Source: Candidatus Eremiobacterota bacterium (lineage in GTDB: Bacteria > Vulcanimicrobiota > Vulcanimicrobiia > Vulcanimicrobiales > Vulcanimicrobiaceae). Taken from it: DNA of 64,000 nucleotides. Below, piece by piece: positions 50,523 to 58,927 of the stretch (positions within the stretch are counted from its first letter, which is position 1; every line of letters starts with the position of its first letter). Below the pieces are notes generated by a model, which searched no databases, was not told the DNA's origin, and saw only the letters and a program-made list of their open reading frames with translations. A program made the translations under genes and the position numbers. Where the stretch lies: assembly GCA_019235885.1 (NCBI GenBank), contig JAFAKB010000056.1, forward strand, positions 1-64,000. The letters run 5' to 3'.

Positions 50523-52057
50523 GCAAGCGACGCCCGTTCGTGCTGGCGATCCTGGACGGCTGGGGAACGAGCAAAGAGCCGCACGGGAACGCGGTCCTCG
50601 CCGCCGACCTGCCGAACTGGAACCGCATTCTCGCGACGTATCCGAACACGCTGCTCGAGGCGAGCGGCGAAGCCGTCGGGCTGCCGCCGGGGGTGATGGG
50701 AAACAGCGAGGTCGGCCACATCAACATCGGGAGCGGGCGCGTCGTCCCGCAAGGCGTGGTCGTGATCGACGAAGAGATCGCGAGCGGAACCTTCCCCGAG
50801 AACAAGACGCTGCGAGCGTGCATCGAGCACGTGCAGCGGACCGGCGGGACGCTGCATCTCATGGGCCTCGTCTCCGACGGCAAAGTCCACAGCTCGCTCG
50901 ACCATGTCGAGGCGCTGATCGACGCGATCGCCGCCGCCGGCGCACGGCTCGCGATCGATGCGTTCCTCGACGGCCGCGACACGCCGCCGAAGTCCGCGGC
51001 CGCGTATCTGGAGCGCCTCGAGCAGCATCTCGCGATGCGCAGTCGGAGCGATGCGATCGCGACGATCTCCGGGCGCTACTACGCGATGGACCGCGACAAG
51101 CGCTGGGAGCGCACGCGCAAAGCGTACGACGCGCTCGCGAACGGCGACGCTCAGTACCGGTATCCGACCGCGCAAGAAGCGCTTGCGGCGGCGTACGAGC
51201 GCGGCGAGACCGACGAGTTCGTCGTCCCGACGATCGTTGGCGCGCCGCGGCCGGTGCGGGACGGCGACGCCTGCATCTTCTTCAACTTCCGCCCCGACCG
51301 CGCGCGCCAGCTTACCCTCGCGTTCAGCGATCCGGCGTTCGACCAGTTTCCGGTGCACCGCTACGAAGACTTCGTCTTCGCAACGATGACGCGCTACGAG
51401 GAGAACTTTCCGAACCCGGTGCTGTTCGGCCCGCGCCCGCAAAGCGACGTCTTCGGCGAGATCGTCGCCAACGCCGGACTCACGCAGCTGCGCCTCGCGG
51501 AGACCGAGAAGTACGCGCACGTGACGTACTTCTTCAACGGCGGGCGCGAGGACGTGTTCCCAGGCGAAGACCGGATCCTGATTCCCTCGAACCGCAGCGT
51601 CCCGACCTACGATTTCGCCCCGGAGATGTCGGCGAACGACATCACGACCGCCGCGATCGAAGACCTCGCGCACCGTCGGCACGACCTGATCGTAATGAAC
51701 TACGCGAACGCCGACATGGTCGGTCACACCGGCGTGTGGGACGCGACGATCTCCGCGCTCGAGACGCTCGACGTCGCGCTCGGCCGCCTGGAACAGGCCG
51801 TGCTGAACGCGCACGGAGTCCTCGCCATCACCGCGGACCACGGCAACGCTGAAGAGAAGATCGACATCGACGGCAACCCGCTGACCGCGCACACGACGAA
51901 CCCTGTTCCCTTCGTGCTCGTCTCCGAGCAGCGCTTCGGAACGTTCGAGGGAGAGGGAAAGCTCGGCGACGTCGCGCCGACGCTGCTGCCGCTCCTCGGG
52001 CTGCCGGTTCCACCCAGCATGACCGGAACGAACCTGTTGCGCATGGAATCGACGTGA
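50519..52057 (+). CDS. gpmI: 2,3-bisphosphoglycerate-independent phosphoglycerate mutase
   Basis: Interconverts 3- and 2-phosphoglycerate. 512 residues with the alkaline-phosphatase-type metal sites: [35 protein letters not shown] with the phospho-serine, [60 protein letters not shown] and [10 protein letters not shown]. Metal (Mn2+ in most) dependent. Start GTG at 50519 overlaps tpiA. Confidence 0.98.
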   Translation: MSKRRPFVLAILDGWGTSKEPHGNAVLAADLPNWNRILATYPNTLLEASGEAVGLPPGVMGNSEVGHINIGSGRVVPQGVVVIDEEIASGTFPENKTLRACIEHVQRTGGTLHLMGLVSDGKVHSSLDHVEALIDAIAAAGARLAIDAFLDGRDTPPKSAAAYLERLEQHLAMRSRSDAIATISGRYYAMDRDKRWERTRKAYDALANGDAQYRYPTAQEALAAAYERGETDEFVVPTIVGAPRPVRDGDACIFFNFRPDRARQLTLAFSDPAFDQFPVHRYEDFVFATMTRYEENFPNPVLFGPRPQSDVFGEIVANAGLTQLRLAETEKYAHVTYFFNGGREDVFPGEDRILIPSNRSVPTYDFAPEMSANDITTAAIEDLAHRRHDLIVMNYANADMVGHTGVWDATISALETLDVALGRLEQAVLNAHGVLAITADHGNAEEKIDIDGNPLTAHTTNPVPFVLVSEQRFGTFEGEGKLGDVAPTLLPLLGLPVPPSMTGTNLLRMEST

Positions 52058-52866
52058 AGCGCAAGCGCATCGAAGCTGCGGCGGAGCTGCTGCGCGAGAA
52101 AGCCGGCGGCGAGCTCGACTGCGCGATCGTGCTCGGCTCGGGTTTCGGCGCGGTGCTGCGCGAGCGGATCAACGGCCCGACGCTGGCATACAAGAAGATC
52201 GACGGGATGCCGCAGACCGGCGTTGCGGGCCACGCCGGCGAGGCGCACCTCGGCATGCTGCACGGCCGGCGCGTCGTCGCCTTCAGCGGCCGGTTCCACC
52301 TCTACGAAGGCCGCGCGACCGACGAGGTCGTCTATCCCGTCGTCGCGGCGGCGCACGCCGGTGCAAAGACGTTCGTGCTGACGAACGCGGCCGGCGGTGT
52401 CAACGCGGAGTTCCGTCCCGGCGATCTGATGCTCATCGCCGACCAGCTCAACCTCACCGGGACGAGCCCGTTGATCGGCGCCGACTTGCTGCCGGGCGCG
52501 CAAGCGCGCTTCGTCGACATGGTCGACGCATACTCGCCCGCCCTGCGCGAGCTTGCGCGGCACATCGCCGCCGAGTACATGATCGTCTTGCGCGAGGGCG
52601 TTTACGCGGGCCTGGCCGGCCCCGCGTACGAGACGCCCGCCGAGGCGCGCTACGTGCGCTCGATCGGCGCCGACGCGGTGGGGATGTCGACGGTGCTGGA
52701 GACGATCGCCGCGCGCGCGCTCGGACGCGACGTCGTCGGCTTTTCCCTGATCACGAACGTCCACGGCACCGGCATCCCGACCTCGCACGAAGAGGTCTTA
52801 GCCGCCTCGGCCGCTGCCGCCGAGAACGTCGCCCGCATGATCGAAGGAATCGTCGCGAACCTGTAG
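52054..52866 (+). CDS. punA: Purine-nucleoside phosphorylase, class II (PunA)
   Basis: Phosphorolysis of inosine/guanosine to base plus ribose 1-phosphate. 270 residues: CAIVLGSGFGAVL, GHAGEAHLGMLHGRRVVAFSGRFHLYEGRATDEVVYPV, LTNAAGGVNAEFRPGDLMLI, VGMSTVLETIAARALG and FSLITNVHGTG. This is the trimeric PNP class rather than hexameric DeoD. Start GTG at 52054 overlaps gpmI. The ribose 1-phosphate would be handled by deoB (10.5 kb), linking salvage to glycolysis. Confidence 0.94.
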   Translation: MKRKRIEAAAELLREKAGGELDCAIVLGSGFGAVLRERINGPTLAYKKIDGMPQTGVAGHAGEAHLGMLHGRRVVAFSGRFHLYEGRATDEVVYPVVAAAHAGAKTFVLTNAAGGVNAEFRPGDLMLIADQLNLTGTSPLIGADLLPGAQARFVDMVDAYSPALRELARHIAAEYMIVLREGVYAGLAGPAYETPAEARYVRSIGADAVGMSTVLETIAARALGRDVVGFSLITNVHGTGIPTSHEEVLAASAAAAENVARMIEGIVANL

Positions 52867-52907
52867 GACCTTCCGGAAGCTCGCTTTTAGCCGGGGAGGA
52901 AGTTGCC

Positions 52908-54221
52908 ATGCGCCATCGGTCGTCATTACGCGCCGCGGGGCTTGCCGTTGCGCTCGCCGCCGTCGCCGCGGGGTGCGCAGGGAGCGAAGCGGTCAGATCG
53001 GTTGCGCCGGGAGCGGCGGCGAACGGGGCGCTGCGGGCGGCGCGCAGCGTCTCCAGCCTGGGCGCGTACAACGTCGACAAGACGAAGACCGCGGTTGCCG
53101 GAATCTCGTCCGGCGGCTTCATGGCTGTGCAGCTCCACGTGGCGTTCTCGGGAACGTTCCACTACGCGGCGGTCTACGCGGGCGGGCCGTACTACTGCGC
53201 GCAAGACTCGCTCAGCACCGCGCAGACGACGTGCCAGTACGCGACCTCGAGCTCGCTCTCCGCGTCGGAGAGCTATCTCGACAGCCAGTCCGCCGCCGGG
53301 ACGATCGATCCGAAGTCGAACTTGAACGGCCAGAAAGCGTACCTGTGGTCGGGGACGATGGACTACACCGTCGAGCAGAAGACGATGAACGACCTCAATG
53401 CCGAATACCAGCACTATGGCGTCGCGACGAAGTACGACAACGCCTACGCTGCGGGACACGGCTGGGAGTCGCTCGACGGCGAAGTCGCCTGCGGCACCAC
53501 GGCGAGCCCGTACATGATCGACTGCAGCAACTACGACTCGCAGAAGACGTGGCTGACGTTCTTCTACGGCTCGGTGAACGCGCGCAAGACGGGGACGCTC
53601 GGCGGCACGCTCATCAACTTCGACCAGACGCCGTACGGCGGCGGTTCGAACGACCTCGACACGAACGGCTATCTCTACGTTCCGGCAAACTGCGCGAGCG
53701 GCCAGCAGTGCAAGCTGATCGTCGCGCTCGACGGCTGCGTGCAGACGCAAGCGAGCATCGGCACGAAGTTCATCACCGAAGCGGGGCTGAACGAGTACGC
53801 CGACACGAACAATATCCTGGTGCTGTACCCGTACCAAGTCTCGAGCAGCACGCCGAACAACCCCAACGGGTGCTGGGACTGGTGGGGCTACGAGACGACG
53901 ACCTACGCTTTGAGAGCCGGCCCGCAGATGGCGGCGATCAAGAAGATGGTCGACCGGATTCAATCCGGCGGTAGCCCGACACCAACGCCGAGCCCGACGC
54001 CGACGGGCGGACCGACTCCGACGCCGACGCCCGCACCGACGCCGACCCCGGTCTGCTACACGGCGTCGAACTATGCGCACGTGCAAGCCGGCCGCGCGCA
54101 CGACGGCCTCGGCTACGCGCTCGCCAACGGCTCCAATCAGAACATGGGGCTCGACAACGTCTTCTACCAGACGACGCTGAAGCAGACCGGGCCGAACTAC
54201 TACGTCATCGGCTGCCCGTAA
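52908..54221 (+). CDS. Extracellular PHB-depolymerase-like esterase lipoprotein
   Basis: 437 residues, with a strong ribosome site GGGGAGGA. Lipoprotein signal with lipobox AAGC (Cys23). An esterase/PHB depolymerase catalytic domain spans about 50-350: nucleophile Ser67 in AGISSGGFMAVQLHVAFS, ALDGCVQTQASIG, and WDWWGY near the C-end. A (PT)n linker (PTPTPSPTPTGGPTPTPTP) separates a ~50-residue C-terminal module YTASNYAHVQAGRAHDGLG... NQNMGLDNVFYQTTLKQTG, found behind various secreted hydrolases. Substrate may be short polyhydroxyalkanoate or another ester polymer. Cysteines in several pairs suggest disulfides, consistent with ccdA nearby. Confidence 0.87.
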   Translation: MRHRSSLRAAGLAVALAAVAAGCAGSEAVRSVAPGAAANGALRAARSVSSLGAYNVDKTKTAVAGISSGGFMAVQLHVAFSGTFHYAAVYAGGPYYCAQDSLSTAQTTCQYATSSSLSASESYLDSQSAAGTIDPKSNLNGQKAYLWSGTMDYTVEQKTMNDLNAEYQHYGVATKYDNAYAAGHGWESLDGEVACGTTASPYMIDCSNYDSQKTWLTFFYGSVNARKTGTLGGTLINFDQTPYGGGSNDLDTNGYLYVPANCASGQQCKLIVALDGCVQTQASIGTKFITEAGLNEYADTNNILVLYPYQVSSSTPNNPNGCWDWWGYETTTYALRAGPQMAAIKKMVDRIQSGGSPTPTPSPTPTGGPTPTPTPAPTPTPVCYTASNYAHVQAGRAHDGLGYALANGSNQNMGLDNVFYQTTLKQTGPNYYVIGCP

Positions 54222-54237
54222 GAGTCCCCACGATTCG

Positions 54238-54999
54238 TCACCTCGGCGGCATGCGCAGCGCGCCGTCGAGGCGGATCGTCTCACCGTTCAGGAACACATT
54301 CTCGCAGATCTGGACGACGAGCTGCGCGTACTCGTCGGGGTTTCCTAGGCGCTTCGGAAATGGAACCGACGCGCCGAGCGACGCCTGCGCTTCCGGCGGC
54401 AGCTGACCGAGCAGCGGCGTCTCGAAGATGCCCGGCGCGATCGTCAGCACGCGCACGCCGAACTGCGCTAGCTCGCGCGCGAGCGGAAGCGTCAGCGCGA
54501 CGATCCCGCCTTTCGACGCCGAATACGCGGCTTGGCCGATCTGGCCTTCGAACGCCGCGATCGATGCCGTCATCACCACCACGCCGCGCTCGCCGTTCTC
54601 GAATGGCTCGAGCGCCGTGATCGCGCCGGCCGCGAGGCGCGTGACGTTGAACGTGCCGACCAGGTTCACGCGAATGACGCGCTCGAAGTCGGCGAGCGGC
54701 ATCGGACCGTCGCGCCCGATCATCCTCCGCGGCGTCCCGATGCCGGCACAGTTCACCACGATGCGCGCAGCGCCGTGTCGCGCGCGCACGTGCTCGAGCG
54801 CCGCCGCCACGCCGTCTGAATCCGAGACGTCGCACGACGCGGCGAACCCGCCGACCTCCGCGGCGACCGCTTCGGCGCGCGCCACGTCGCGGTCGAGAAT
54901 CCCGACTTTCGCGCCGAGCGCCGCCAGCCGGCGCGCCGTCGCCGCACCAAGCCCCGAAGCACCGCCGGTGACGATAGCCGCCTGTCCGTTGATCTTCAT
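54238..54999 (-). CDS. SDR oxidoreductase, type II 3-hydroxyacyl-CoA dehydrogenase-like
   Basis: 253 residues, short-chain dehydrogenase. AAIVTGGASGLGAATARRLAALGA (TGxxxGxG), ILDRDVARAEAV, VVNCAGIGTPRRMIG (NAG), VMTASIAAFEGQIGQAAYSASKGG with catalytic Ser, Tyr and Lys, then FGVRVLTIAPGIFETPLL and the C-terminus NGETIRLDGALRMPPR. The last block and RRMIGRDGPMPL are typical of HSD17B10-type 3-hydroxyacyl-CoA/steroid dehydrogenases. The start ATG 54999 is the family start. Convergent with the esterase gene (17-base gap); hydroxyalkanoate metabolism would link them, but this is inference. Confidence 0.9.
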   Translation of the reverse strand: MKINGQAAIVTGGASGLGAATARRLAALGAKVGILDRDVARAEAVAAEVGGFAASCDVSDSDGVAAALEHVRARHGAARIVVNCAGIGTPRRMIGRDGPMPLADFERVIRVNLVGTFNVTRLAAGAITALEPFENGERGVVVMTASIAAFEGQIGQAAYSASKGGIVALTLPLARELAQFGVRVLTIAPGIFETPLLGQLPPEAQASLGASVPFPKRLGNPDEYAQLVVQICENVFLNGETIRLDGALRMPPR

Positions 55000-55016
55000 G
55001 CGCCCGCAGCTTCGGT

Positions 55017-55322
55017 CTACCGCAGGCGGTAACATCCGCTCGGGTCGACCTCGACGCGGCGGCCTCCGGCGACGACGCTGCGCACGACGTGGTCCCAGAA
55101 CGTCAGCACGCAAACGACGACCGGCCGCAACTGCGCGAGCACGGCGCGCGCGCGAGCCGACACGGACAGCACGTCGCGCTGCCACGCCGGATGGTCGCGC
55201 GGCAGCGACGATACCCACTCCGCATCGACGTCCCCGGCCGGATTCGCTGCGACCGCGGGCACGAGCGCGGCGAGCGCCGGCGTCTCCGGTGCCGGAACCG
55301 GAGTTTGCGCTGCGTCCTTCAT
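55017..55322 (-). CDS. Hypothetical protein downstream of the FliA/WhiG sigma gene
   Basis: 101 residues, not recognised. A Pro/Ala-rich N-terminal third (QTPVPAPETPALAALVPAVA) precedes a globular part with SARARAVLAQLRPVVVCVLTFWDHVVRSVV, and the end RRVEVDPSGCYRLR. ATG at 55322 overlaps the sigma-factor stop (ATGA), so it is translationally coupled and is the last gene in the flagellar-like operon. An anti-sigma role would be expected from position in some flagellar operons (FlgM), but no FlgM motif is visible. Confidence 0.6.
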   Translation of the reverse strand: MKDAAQTPVPAPETPALAALVPAVAANPAGDVDAEWVSSLPRDHPAWQRDVLSVSARARAVLAQLRPVVVCVLTFWDHVVRSVVAGGRRVEVDPSGCYRLR

Positions 55323-55990
55323 GCGCTTTGCTTCAGCGTCTCGCGGAGGTGCCGCATCGCGCGCAGATGCAGCTGCGAGACCCGCTGCGGTGAGATATGC
55401 ATCGGCTCGGCGAGATCGCGCAGCCGCGTTTCGGCGAAGTAGCGCATCACCACCACGCGGCGCTCGCGCGGCGGCAGCGCCGCGATCGCGCGGTGGACGC
55501 GCTGGCGCTCCAACCGCAGCGCCACCACGTTTTGCGGATCGCCGGCGCGGTCGAGCGCGACCCGCTCGCCGTGCGGGAGCGGCGAGTCGAGCGAGAGCGC
55601 CGCGCGCCGGTGCGCCTCGATGCGCGCGCGCGCCAGCTTCGGGTCGTGGGCCTCCATCTCCGCGTGCGTCGGCAGCGTGCCGAGCTGTTGCGCGAGCGCA
55701 TACCGCAGGCGGTCGGCGTTGCGGACCGTACGGCGCAGCCGCTCGTTCACCGGATCGTTCCGCCGCACGCCGTTGAGCACGGCGCCCATGATCACCTTGC
55801 GCGCGAAGTGGTAGAACGAGACGCCGCGCTCCGGATCGAACGCGTCGACGGCGCGGAGGAGGCCGACACAGCCTTCGCTGATCAGGTCGTCGAGCTCCGC
55901 ATTCGGCACCAGGCGATGGATGCGGCGCGCGATGCTCCGCACCAGCGGCAGGAACCGCCGAATCTGCGCTTCGCGTTCGGCGCCGCTCAT
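55319..55990 (-). CDS. FliA/WhiG-family sigma factor (sigma-28 group)
   Basis: 223 residues with regions 2, 3 and 4 of sigma-70 family. LVRSIARRIHRLVPNAELDDLISEGCVGLLRAVDAFDPERGVSFYHFARKVIMGAVLNGVRR covers region 2, region 3 follows, and LPPRERRVVVMRYFAETRLRDLAEPMHISPQRVSQLHLRAMRHLRETL is region 4. The sequence is closest to FliA/SigD/WhiG. It directs flagellar or developmental promoters. It overlaps the FlgJ-like ORF and the 101-residue gene by ATGA, inside a flagellar rod operon, supporting a flagellar role. Confidence 0.88.
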   Translation of the reverse strand: MSGAEREAQIRRFLPLVRSIARRIHRLVPNAELDDLISEGCVGLLRAVDAFDPERGVSFYHFARKVIMGAVLNGVRRNDPVNERLRRTVRNADRLRYALAQQLGTLPTHAEMEAHDPKLARARIEAHRRAALSLDSPLPHGERVALDRAGDPQNVVALRLERQRVHRAIAALPPRERRVVVMRYFAETRLRDLAEPMHISPQRVSQLHLRAMRHLRETLKQSA

Positions 55991-56196
55991 CGCGGTCTCC
56001 GCACGAACAGTTGGTCCGCGACGGCGCCGAGCGCAATCTCACCGACCGGGCCGAGTCCTTGCGCGAGCGGCTTGAGGATCTCGCGGAACAGCAGGGCGCT
56101 CATCACAGCGCGCGCGTCGGTTTGTGCCAGCGTGCGCCGCTCCTCGGCGCGTGGATCAGCCGCGGTGGAGGTTGTTGGCGATGCGCAGCATCTCAT
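55987..56196 (-). CDS. Tiny FlgJ-type rod-binding protein (putative)
   Basis: Up to 69 residues. The second half (EERRTLAQTDARAVMSALLFREILKPLAQGLGPVGEIALGAVADQLF) resembles the rod-binding domain of FlgJ/RflA-type proteins, in which a helix with ...FRQMLKP... precedes a Gly-rich turn. No peptidoglycan hydrolase domain is present. Start is probably ATG 56196, giving a 41-base overlap with flgG; a shorter ATG at 56104 would remove half of the domain. It is coupled to the sigma gene by ATGA. Recognition is weak because of its length; operon position supports it. Confidence 0.5.
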   Translation of the reverse strand: MRCCASPTTSTAADPRAEERRTLAQTDARAVMSALLFREILKPLAQGLGPVGEIALGAVADQLFVRRPR

Positions 56197-56881
56197 CCGC
56201 CGCCTGCACTCCCTTGGCGTTCGCCTCGTACGCGCGCTGCGCGCCGAGAATCTGCATCATCGCCTCGACGATCGACACGTTCGAGCGCTCCAGCATCCCG
56301 AACGCGATCGCCGGTCCGTCGTGCTTACCGGGCGCGAACAACCGCGCACGTCCCGACGCCTCCGTCGCCGCGAACAGCGTCGCCCCGAGCGGCCGCAGTG
56401 CTTCCGGCGCCGCGAACGACGCCAGCCGCATCTGCGCGATCACGCGCCCTTTCACAGCCGGCGTGTCGATCACGACACGCCCGTCGCGCTCGACCCGCGC
56501 CGCCAGTGCGTCGGCCGGGATGCGCACGCCGCTCAGCGCCCAGCCCGCGCTGTTGCGCAGCGTTCCGTCGCTCTCGCGCGCGAACTCGCCGTTGCGCGTG
56601 TACGCTCGGGCACCGCCGCGCTCGACGACGAAGAACCCGGGCCCGTCGATCGCGACGTCGAACGCGCCGCCGCTGCGCACCAGCTTGCCCTGCGCGAAGA
56701 CCGCGTGCTTTCCGACCGCGATCGTGCCAAGGCCTAGCGTTCCGGCGCGCACGTCGGCGAACGTCGCCGCCGCGCCCTTGAAGCCGGCGACGTCGGCGTT
56801 CGCCAAGTTGTCGGCGACGATCTCCAGCTGCGTCTGCTGCGCCGCCATCCCGCTCGCCGCCGCGAACATCGCGCGGTTCAT
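56156..56881 (-). CDS. Flagellar basal-body rod protein FlgG-type
   Basis: 241 residues with the FlgBCEFGK N-motif MNRAMFAAASGMAAQQTQLEIVADNLANADVAGFK, a central beta domain (DVAIDGPGFFVVERGGARAYTRNGEFARESDGTLRNSAGWAL) and the C-terminal motif IAFGMLERSNVSIVEAMMQILGAQRAYEANAKGVQAADEMLRIANNL. These are the rod-protein signatures; FlgG is the best fit over FlgF from the length and terminal motif. Slightly short against FlgG (about 260). Exported by the flagellar type III apparatus or used in a similar rod. The flagellar export genes are not in this window. Confidence 0.88.
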   Translation of the reverse strand: MNRAMFAAASGMAAQQTQLEIVADNLANADVAGFKGAAATFADVRAGTLGLGTIAVGKHAVFAQGKLVRSGGAFDVAIDGPGFFVVERGGARAYTRNGEFARESDGTLRNSAGWALSGVRIPADALAARVERDGRVVIDTPAVKGRVIAQMRLASFAAPEALRPLGATLFAATEASGRARLFAPGKHDGPAIAFGMLERSNVSIVEAMMQILGAQRAYEANAKGVQAADEMLRIANNLHRG

Positions 56882-56978
56882 CGCGGGCCTCGAATCCGTT
56901 GCATGTTGTCCATGCCCGGATGCTAATGAGCCCGCGTGACCACCCCGTGCCGCGAATGCGGCCGCGATGTTACATCGT

Positions 56979-57566
56979 CTACTGCACGCGGGCTACGTCG
57001 TTCGCGGCTTTCTCGCGTGAGGCGTCGATCGCCAGCAGCGTTTTCTGCGCCGTTTCGAACGCGCGCTGCGCGGTGAGGATCGCCAACGTCTCGCCGATCG
57101 GGTTCACCGTGCTCGTCTCCAGCGCGCCGGCCAGGATCCGCGTGCCGTGCGGCAGCGGAATACGATCCACCACCCGGCCGCCCTCGCGCACCGTGCCCTC
57201 CGGCTCGATGCGCGCGTCCTCCGAGACGCGCAGCACCCCGCGCGTCCCGTGCAGCCGCCGGCCGCGGTCGTCCACCAAAAAACCGTCCCGGTCGCGCGCG
57301 AACGCCCCTTCTCGGGTGAGTCCCTCGCCGACCCGAAATGCACCCTCACCGAGCAAAGCCAGATCGAAGCGCCGGCCGGTCGTGCGCACGGCTCCTTGCT
57401 CATATGACTGCCGCTCGGAGACGGCCAGGCCGCCTTCGGTCAGCGCGACCCGGGCGAGCGCCTTGCGGAAGCCGTCGGTGGAGGCGTTGGCCAGGTTCTG
57501 CGTCGCTATCTCAAGCTGCGCGCGGGCGGCCCGCATCGCGCTCGCCATCCAGTGTTGTCCGTCCAT
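56979..57566 (-). CDS. Flagellar basal-body rod protein FlgF-type
   Basis: 195 residues: MASAMRAARAQLEIATQNLANASTDGFRKALARV at the N-terminus, a shortened central domain (DLALLGEGAFRVGEGLTREGAFARDRDGFLVDDRGRRLHG) and LETSTVNPIGETLAILTAQRAFETAQKTLLAIDASREKAAND at the C-terminus. FlgF proteins are shorter relatives of FlgG, and this is even shorter. First gene in the minus-strand group. A palindrome and a possible sigma-28 -10 element lie upstream. The 97-base gap to flgG holds no other gene. Confidence 0.83.
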   Translation of the reverse strand: MDGQHWMASAMRAARAQLEIATQNLANASTDGFRKALARVALTEGGLAVSERQSYEQGAVRTTGRRFDLALLGEGAFRVGEGLTREGAFARDRDGFLVDDRGRRLHGTRGVLRVSEDARIEPEGTVREGGRVVDRIPLPHGTRILAGALETSTVNPIGETLAILTAQRAFETAQKTLLAIDASREKAANDVARVQ

Positions 57567-57665
57567 GCGGGAATGATCGCCTGGGCGGGGTCGCCGGCCG
57601 GTGTCCGCGCTGCGTCCGGGAGCGACGGAATCGGCGGGCCCGGCGGCGTAATTCCGAACGATACC

Positions 57666-57683
57666 GGCGGAACCGTTTCCGCC
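57666..57683. promoter_or_regulatory. Inverted repeat upstream of the reductase gene
   Basis: GGCGGAA-CCGT-TTCCGCC, a perfect seven-base inverted repeat with a four-base centre, 18 bases before the reductase ATG. It could be an operator or a 5'-leader hairpin. It lies between divergent genes (flgF-like and the reductase). Confidence 0.35.
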
Positions 57684-57700
57684 CGTCGACGAGGATGCGG

Positions 57701-58327
57701 ATGCAGATCGGGATCTTGGGCTCCGGCAACATCGGAGGGAATGCCGCGCGCGCGTTTGCGCAGGCCGGCCATCACGTGCGGATCGCCAACTCGCGCGGTC
57801 CGGAAACCCTGCAAAAGCTGGTCGACGAGATCGGGCCGAACGCCGAGGCCACCACGCCTCAGGAAGCGGTCGACGCCAGCGACGTCGTCCTGATCTCGGT
57901 TCCCTGGACCAAGCGCGAAGAGGCGCTCGGCGAGATCGAAGGCTGGGACGACAAGATCGTCATCGACGCGATGAACGCCTACACCGAGGACTTCGAGATC
58001 GACGACCTCGGCTCGAAGACCTCGACCGAGTTCACCCGGGCGCTGGTCCCGGGGGCGCGCGTCGTCAAGGCCTTCAACACGATGTTCTACAAGCGGCTCG
58101 CCGGCGAGGGGAAGCCGAACGGCGCGAAAGACCGCCTCGCGATGCCGGTCGCCTCGGACGATCCCGCCGCCAAGCGCGTCGTGATGGACCTGATCGACGA
58201 GATCGGCTTCGATCCGGTCGACAACGGCGACTTGGTCGAAGGCGGGCGCAAGCAGCAGCCCGGGTCGCCGATCTACAACCAGCCGATCGGGGCGAAGGAG
58301 ATGCGCGACCAGCTCGCGCGTGCCTGA
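57701..58327 (+). CDS. NADP(H)-dependent oxidoreductase, F420-reductase/YlbE-like fold
   Basis: 208 residues. The Rossmann start QIGILGSGNIGGNAARAFAQAGHHVRIANSRGPETL resembles NADPH:F420 oxidoreductases and the related NAD-binding proteins (COG2085). DVVLISVPWTKREEAL, VKAFNTMFYKRLAGEG and NGDLVEGGRKQQPGSPIYNQ follow. The SRGPETL adenine-phosphate-binding loop (Arg/Ser after the second strand) suggests NADP. F420 use is not certain; other members reduce unknown substrates. ATG at 57701 has GAGG six bases upstream; ATG at 57695 is also in frame. Confidence 0.85.
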   Translation: MQIGILGSGNIGGNAARAFAQAGHHVRIANSRGPETLQKLVDEIGPNAEATTPQEAVDASDVVLISVPWTKREEALGEIEGWDDKIVIDAMNAYTEDFEIDDLGSKTSTEFTRALVPGARVVKAFNTMFYKRLAGEGKPNGAKDRLAMPVASDDPAAKRVVMDLIDEIGFDPVDNGDLVEGGRKQQPGSPIYNQPIGAKEMRDQLARA

Positions 58328-58339
58328 GCCTTCGAGAGC

Positions 58340-58927
58340 CTATTCGACCAGCTGGTGCGTCGGCGAACCGTTGTTGAGCGGAAGCTGCTCCAGCGCGTCC
58401 GTCTCGTCGGCCGCGGCGAGCGGCGCGCTCGGCGCCGCCCCCGCCGGCGGCACCGTCGTTTGCGCCGCGACGGCGGAAGTGAGCGGGGTGCGGTCCAGGA
58501 TCGCAAGGTGCGACATCAGGAGCGAGCGCAGCTCGCTCTTCGCTTTTTCCGCGGTGTCTTGGTGGCGCTGCGCGTCGCGGCGCGCTTCGTCGATGCGGTC
58601 CCCCAGCGCGGCGATCTCGCGCTCGGCGGCGATCCGCGCTTCCTGCTTGACGAGGTCGGCCTCTTTGTGCGCGGCGGCTTTGACCTCGTCGGCGGTGCGC
58701 TGCGCGAGCAGCAGCGTCGACTGCAGCGAGTCCTCCATCGCCTTGAAGTGCGAGATCCGCTCGCGCAGGTCGGCGATCTCCCCTTGCAGCGCGGCACGCG
58801 CCTGGGCCTCGTCCTCGAGCGTCTCGATGATCTCGTCGAGGAACTCGTTGACCTCGTTGCGGTCATAGCCTTGCAGCGTCTTCTTGAACTCTTTGTGCTG
58901 GATGTCGACGATCGTGATTCTCGCCAT
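58340..58927 (-). CDS. divIVA: DivIVA-domain protein (septum/pole scaffold)
   Basis: 195 residues. DivIVA N-terminal domain: ITIVDIQHKEFKKTLQGYDRNEVNEFLDEIIETLEDE, followed by a coiled coil from about 45 to 145 with heptads and cysteine-free lysine/glutamate-rich sequence (ALGDRIDEARRDAQRHQDTAEKAKSELRSLL) and a Pro/Ala-rich tail. It binds curved membrane and recruits division or growth proteins. Coupled to sepF by ATGA. Convergent to the reductase gene (12-base gap). Confidence 0.93.
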   Translation of the reverse strand: MARITIVDIQHKEFKKTLQGYDRNEVNEFLDEIIETLEDEAQARAALQGEIADLRERISHFKAMEDSLQSTLLLAQRTADEVKAAAHKEADLVKQEARIAAEREIAALGDRIDEARRDAQRHQDTAEKAKSELRSLLMSHLAILDRTPLTSAVAAQTTVPPAGAAPSAPLAAADETDALEQLPLNNGSPTHQLVE

